A DNA stretch of 64,000 bases, taken from Intestinimonas sp. (GTDB lineage Bacteria; Bacillota; Clostridia; Oscillospirales; Oscillospiraceae). Both the position numbers and the translations under genes were made by a program. Under the pieces are notes generated by a model, which was not told the origin of the DNA, did no database searches, and saw nothing but the letters and a program-made list of their open reading frames with translations. The stretch lies in contig JALCSB010000007.1 of NCBI GenBank assembly GCA_022653075.1, forward strand, positions 1 through 64,000, written 5' to 3'. Below, piece by piece: positions 60,678 through 64,000 of this stretch (position 1 is the first letter of the stretch; each line of letters opens with the position of its first letter).

Positions 60678-61595
60678 ATGGAATACGTTAAAAGTCTGCT
60701 CTTTTTGGAAAGTAAAATGTTACTGATGATTTTGGCTGGTATCCTTGCCACAAAAGTTAAAATTATTACACAGGAAGGGCAAAAATGCCTTACCGACCTT
60801 GTGATTGATATTATTTTCCCCTGTTATATCATCGCCTGCTTTCTCAAAAACACAGAAATGAATTTTACCGGAGAATTTTTACAGATCACTTTACTATCTA
60901 TCGCCATGCAGCTGCTTACCATCTTATTGAGCCGTGTACTATACCGCCGTATCGCAAAAGCGCAGCGTACGATACTGCAGTATGCAACCATTGTTTCGAA
61001 TTCTGGATTTCTTGGATTTCCTTTGGTGGGCAGCGTTTTTGGCGCTACCGGTATGCTCTATGCTTCGATTTTTCTTATTTTCCAACGGATCAATAACTTT
61101 TCAGTTGGAATTTCCTATTTTACTTACAGTGATAAAAAAAGCATTGTCAAAAAGGTCCTGCTGCATCCGTGTATTCTCTCTACCATCATTGGCGTTATTA
61201 TTATGCTGCTGCATATTCAAATTCCAGAACTTCTTGGTGAAACAATCAACACAATCGGCGCCTGTTCCACACCCTTATCCATGATCTTAATCGGTGTGGT
61301 GCTGTCGGACGTACGTATTCGCTCCCTGTATGATAAACTGATTGGCTATTATTCGCTGATTCGGCTTGTGGCAATACCCGGCGTGGTATTTGTGCTGTGC
61401 TTGATCTTTAAGATTTCGCCCCTGGTTTCCGGCGTGGCTGTGCTGCTTTCCGGTATGCCGGCTGGTACACTTTCCGCCATGTTGGGTTCTAAATACGGTG
61501 CGGATGCGGTGTTTGCGGGGCGGCTTATTGTTTTCACTACTGCGGTTTCTCTTGCAACGATTCCTTTATGGTGTATCCTGACTGCACTTATTTAA
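60678..61595 (+). CDS. AEC (auxin efflux carrier) family permease
   Basis: 305 residues with about eight to ten membrane segments. LLILAGILATKVKIITQEGQKCLTDLVIDIIFPCYI is the first repeat, and FGFP-like SNSGFLGFPLVGSVFG and the C-terminal LLSGMPAGTLSAMLGSKYGADAVFAGRLIVFTTAVSLATIPL follow the AEC pattern. Bacterial members carry malate, malonate and other carboxylates. In this regulon it could import a second acid or export the reduced end product. It is 32 bases before the CoA ligase gene. Start codon supported only by a weak GAAAGAAG. Confidence 0.9.
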   Translation: MEYVKSLLFLESKMLLMILAGILATKVKIITQEGQKCLTDLVIDIIFPCYIIACFLKNTEMNFTGEFLQITLLSIAMQLLTILLSRVLYRRIAKAQRTILQYATIVSNSGFLGFPLVGSVFGATGMLYASIFLIFQRINNFSVGISYFTYSDKKSIVKKVLLHPCILSTIIGVIIMLLHIQIPELLGETINTIGACSTPLSMILIGVVLSDVRIRSLYDKLIGYYSLIRLVAIPGVVFVLCLIFKISPLVSGVAVLLSGMPAGTLSAMLGSKYGADAVFAGRLIVFTTAVSLATIPLWCILTALI

Positions 61596-61627
61596 ATGGA
61601 GTTTAACAGAAAAGGAGCTAACATCTC

Positions 61628-63205
61628 ATGGACGAATTCTCTTTGCTGCGCAGCTTTTTCTTTACAAGAATGAAACGTCACCCCAATGCCGAGGCGGTAT
61701 ACGATTATCAGACCGGGATGCGCTATTCTTACGTCCAGCTACAACAGCGTGCTTGGCGTCTATCGCGTTTTTTAAAACGCAAGGGTCTTGCTAAAGGCGA
61801 CCGAATGGGCATTTTTTCGCGTAACGATATGGTCTATATTGATGCTTATTATGCTTTTCCATACACAGGCATCATCATTACAAGTTATAACGTACATATT
61901 AGCAGCAGCGAATTGGCATTTCTTTTAACGCGAGAAAAGCCCCGTATTCTCTTTTATGACCCGGACTTTGAAGATCGAACGGTTGAGATTCAAAAAATAC
62001 TCCCGGATTGCATTTTGGTAAAGCTTAGTTCGCAGGATACCAGCGGACGGGATTCCTACGGGGACGTTATGAGTGCCCCACTCCCCGATGAACCCACGCT
62101 GTTAAAAATCGGGATGGAAGATACGCTGCAGCTGCTTCACACCGGCGGTACCACCGGACTGCCGAAAGCGGCCAAAATTCCATGCCGGCAAATTTACTTT
62201 AATGCCGTTGGCCAACAGAATGCTTGGGATCTGCGAAGTACCGACAGCACGATTGCCTATTTGCCGATGTTCCATACTGGTACTTGGAATACGCTGGTAA
62301 CTCCTATGCTCTATTCGGGTGGCCGGGTCATCCTGCTGCGGCGTTTTGATCCGGATACCGTGCTGGATATGATTCAAACAGAACATGTTTCTATTCTCTG
62401 GGGCGTACCCACTGTTTATCGGCGTCTGATGGAGCACTCCCGTTTTGAAACGGCTGACTTTAAGAGTATCCGCTGCTGCCGCTGTGGGGCGGCGCCTCCG
62501 GCCCTGGATATGATGGAGAAATACTGGGAAAAGGGAATTTATTTTTGCAATGGCTACGGCATGACGGAGACCAGTCCCGGCAATCTCTCCATGCCGGCGG
62601 CTACTTTATCGATCACGCAGCTCACGCAAAAGCGTACATCCTGTGGCATGCTGATGCCCTACAACGAAGCCCGCATTGTGGATGACCAGGATCGTTCGTT
62701 ACCGCCCGGCAAAAAGGGCGAGTTGCTGTTTCGTGGAAATCTGCTTTTTAGCGGATATTGGGAGGATCCCGAGGAAACAGAAAAGGCTATCAGAAACGGC
62801 TGGTTTCACACTGGAGATATGGCCATGAAAGACGAAGATGGTTTTTATTACATTGTGGGCCGAAAAAAGAATATGTACATTACCTCTGGTGAAAATATCT
62901 TCCCCCAGGATGTAGAGGAGGCCTTGTTCCGTAACCCTAACGTGATGGATGTTGCCGTTTTGGGTATGCCAGACAAAATCTGCGGTGAAGTTGGAAAAGC
63001 CGTGGTTGTAATCCGTCCGGGAGAAGTTCTCACCGAGGAAGAACTGCGTCTTTTTGCTCAAAAAGAGCTTCCCGCTATCCAGCGTCCAGTTTACTACACT
63101 TTTGTTAAAGCTCTGCCCCGTACTGCGGTCGGAAAACTGGACATGAAAGAACTGAAACGCTTGTATGGCAGTATTTCCGGCTTTCAGGACGGCTGGAATT
63201 CCTGA
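61628..63205 (+). CDS. AMP-forming acyl-CoA synthetase (fatty/aryl acid CoA ligase type)
   Basis: 525 residues. ATG follows AGAAAAGGAGCTAACATCTC. ANL-superfamily motifs: LLHTGGTTGLPKAAK (P-loop), YGMTETSPG, HTGDMAMKDEDGFYYIVGRKKNMYITSGENIFPQDVEEAL and the catalytic Lys in RTAVGKLDM. It makes an acyl-CoA from a free acid, ATP and CoA. It gives the regulon a second CoA-activation route and may prime the CoA-transferase cycle. The substrate is not readable. Confidence 0.93.
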   Translation: MDEFSLLRSFFFTRMKRHPNAEAVYDYQTGMRYSYVQLQQRAWRLSRFLKRKGLAKGDRMGIFSRNDMVYIDAYYAFPYTGIIITSYNVHISSSELAFLLTREKPRILFYDPDFEDRTVEIQKILPDCILVKLSSQDTSGRDSYGDVMSAPLPDEPTLLKIGMEDTLQLLHTGGTTGLPKAAKIPCRQIYFNAVGQQNAWDLRSTDSTIAYLPMFHTGTWNTLVTPMLYSGGRVILLRRFDPDTVLDMIQTEHVSILWGVPTVYRRLMEHSRFETADFKSIRCCRCGAAPPALDMMEKYWEKGIYFCNGYGMTETSPGNLSMPAATLSITQLTQKRTSCGMLMPYNEARIVDDQDRSLPPGKKGELLFRGNLLFSGYWEDPEETEKAIRNGWFHTGDMAMKDEDGFYYIVGRKKNMYITSGENIFPQDVEEALFRNPNVMDVAVLGMPDKICGEVGKAVVVIRPGEVLTEEELRLFAQKELPAIQRPVYYTFVKALPRTAVGKLDMKELKRLYGSISGFQDGWNS

Positions 63206-63308
63206 TGCTGACTTAGCGGTGTATCATCCCTTTCCCTGCACAATATTTCCCGCTGCTGCCATGGCAGAAGTTACCGTGATGGTGCCGCCGTAACAGCGGT
63301 AATATTTT

Positions 63309-63623
63309 TTACTCCGCCACAGCAGGGTCCTCCCGTTCCCGGTCCAGCTTGATATTTCGAAAATAGAGCGCAATGTCAATCGTAATTTCAACAAGATTCA
63401 TGACATAGAAGAACCAGCCGACATAGAACAAAGTATCCAATCCGCTCCCGGAGGAAAACTGGAGAACCTTCCGAACGATTCCAAAGACATAGCCAATCCA
63501 TACAAACACCTCAAAAAACAAACTCTTTCCCTTGGCTGTTCGCGATGTATAAGACCGGTAAATCGAGATCGGCCAGGATATGCCGAAACATAATATCATT
63601 AGAGCTTCTAATAAATTTGTCAT
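63309..63623 (-). CDS. Small PQ-loop-like membrane protein
   Basis: 104 residues from ATG 63623 (GGAGG five bases upstream). Three hydrophobic segments are visible. CFGISWPISIYRSYTSRTAKGKSLFFEVFVWIGYVFGI resembles a PQ-loop/SemiSWEET repeat (…PQiik.yktKs.kGlS…), but with WP for PQ. The rest reads FYVGWFFYVMNLVEITIDIALYF. SemiSWEET proteins of this size dimerise to move small sugars; other clostridial proteins of this kind are uncharacterised. Function unknown. Confidence 0.7.
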   Translation of the reverse strand: MTNLLEALMILCFGISWPISIYRSYTSRTAKGKSLFFEVFVWIGYVFGIVRKVLQFSSGSGLDTLFYVGWFFYVMNLVEITIDIALYFRNIKLDREREDPAVAE

Positions 63624-63778
63624 TGATTCCTCCACTCCTTTTGGTCCATCTATAAGGGAATCATATACTTAAATAATCGGTACGTAAAGTAAAATCATGG
63701 TACAAATCGTAGAAAAATGATCTTTTTTCTTAAACGAGCGCCCGACTGCGGCCAGAATCTATTTGATATATGAAAAAC

Positions 63779-63821
63779 AGCACAGCCCTTCTCCGCTTCA
63801 TCTACGGGGAAGGGCTGTGCT
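63779..63821 (-). terminator. Terminator of the gene entering from the right
   Basis: AGCACAGCCCTTCTCCG pairs with CGGGGAAGGGCTGTGCT-type arm; on the minus strand it is followed by GTTTTTC. Confidence 0.8.
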
Positions 63822-63871
63822 CCTCTTATTTTACTTAAATTTAAAGCCAACAAGTGCCTGCCTACCGCAGC

Positions 63872-64000
63872 CTATTCTTCCGCAAACGTCAGCATGGCGT
63901 CAAATCGGCGCGTCCCATCCGCGCCCAGGCCTCGAAAGCGGAATACGTCCTTCTGCTCACCGGCACTTCTCAAAAGAGTAAGCTGATCACCCGTCTGACT
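63872..64000 (-). CDS. C-terminal 42 residues of an unidentified protein (partial)
   Basis: The minus-strand frame runs from the window edge to TAG at 63872-63874. The peptide includes GDQLTLLRSAGEQKDVFRFR and ends in FDAMLTFAEE. The terminator 50 bases downstream supports a real gene end. The fragment is too short to name a family. Confidence 0.55.
   Translation of the reverse strand, partial: SQTGDQLTLLRSAGEQKDVFRFRGLGADGTRRFDAMLTFAEE

Overview
The window looks like chromosome of an anaerobic, probably gut-type member of the Clostridia (Oscillospiraceae-like; an inference from gene content, not from a marker gene). It carries an [FeFe]-hydrogenase maturase (HydF), a desulfoferrodoxin, oxygen-sensitive 2-hydroxyacyl-CoA dehydratase genes with their activator, clostripain-type protease sequence, many cyclic-di-GMP proteins and two sigma-54 activators. 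Housekeeping rpsO and pnp sit side by side in the middle. I saw no rRNA, tRNA or CRISPR array.

Layout. 0-10.3 kb is a patchwork: the tail of an IS256-family transposase, an orphan lipoprotein, a TauABC/SsuABC-like ABC importer operon, a VOC protein, a pyridoxamine-oxidase-like flavoprotein, a frameshifted EFR1-type flavodoxin/ferredoxin relic, a secreted seven-blade kelch/Big_2 protein, and a large serine recombinase whose 3' end abuts a peroxiredoxin gene lacking its first part. 10.7-15.4 kb holds three cyclic-di-GMP genes (PTS EIIC-EAL fusion, REC-GGDEF, HD-GYP). 15.6-20 kb holds a glycosyltransferase-like gene, rpsO and pnp. 20-24.2 kb is a first sigma-54 module: an activator divergent from an acyl-CoA dehydrogenase and an (R)-enoyl-CoA hydratase, with a readable -24/-12 promoter, an upstream dyad and the relic of a CoA-transferase. 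24.5-27.2 kb is aspA-hydF. 27.5-36.6 kb is a signalling island: two REC/degenerate-GGDEF/EAL/PAS proteins flanking a hybrid histidine kinase and an Hpt protein. 37-40.4 kb holds two unrecognised genes, one with a 69-bp tandem repeat, and a C11-like peptidase. 40.7-45.7 kb is a complete peptide/nickel-type ABC importer operon, followed by a superoxide reductase gene.

46.7-63.2 kb is the most striking region. One long minus-strand operon encodes an acyl-CoA dehydrogenase, a FldA/HadA-like class III CoA-transferase, a LarA-like racemase-domain protein, both subunits of a 2-hydroxyacyl-CoA dehydratase, a three-part TRAP transporter and a mandelate-racemase-superfamily enzyme. Beside it lie a sigma-54 activator, the dehydratase activator ATPase (HgdC type), an AEC permease and an acyl-CoA ligase. 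Sigma-54 promoters precede three of these transcription units, and TGTGCA/TGCACA dyads lie upstream of all three. The picture is a single regulon for uptake, racemisation, CoA activation, dehydration and reduction of an unidentified 2-hydroxy acid, related to but differently composed from Stickland-type reductive pathways such as phenyllactate reduction.

Reading was by eye on both strands. Family calls rest on motifs and remembered family features; no database search was possible.
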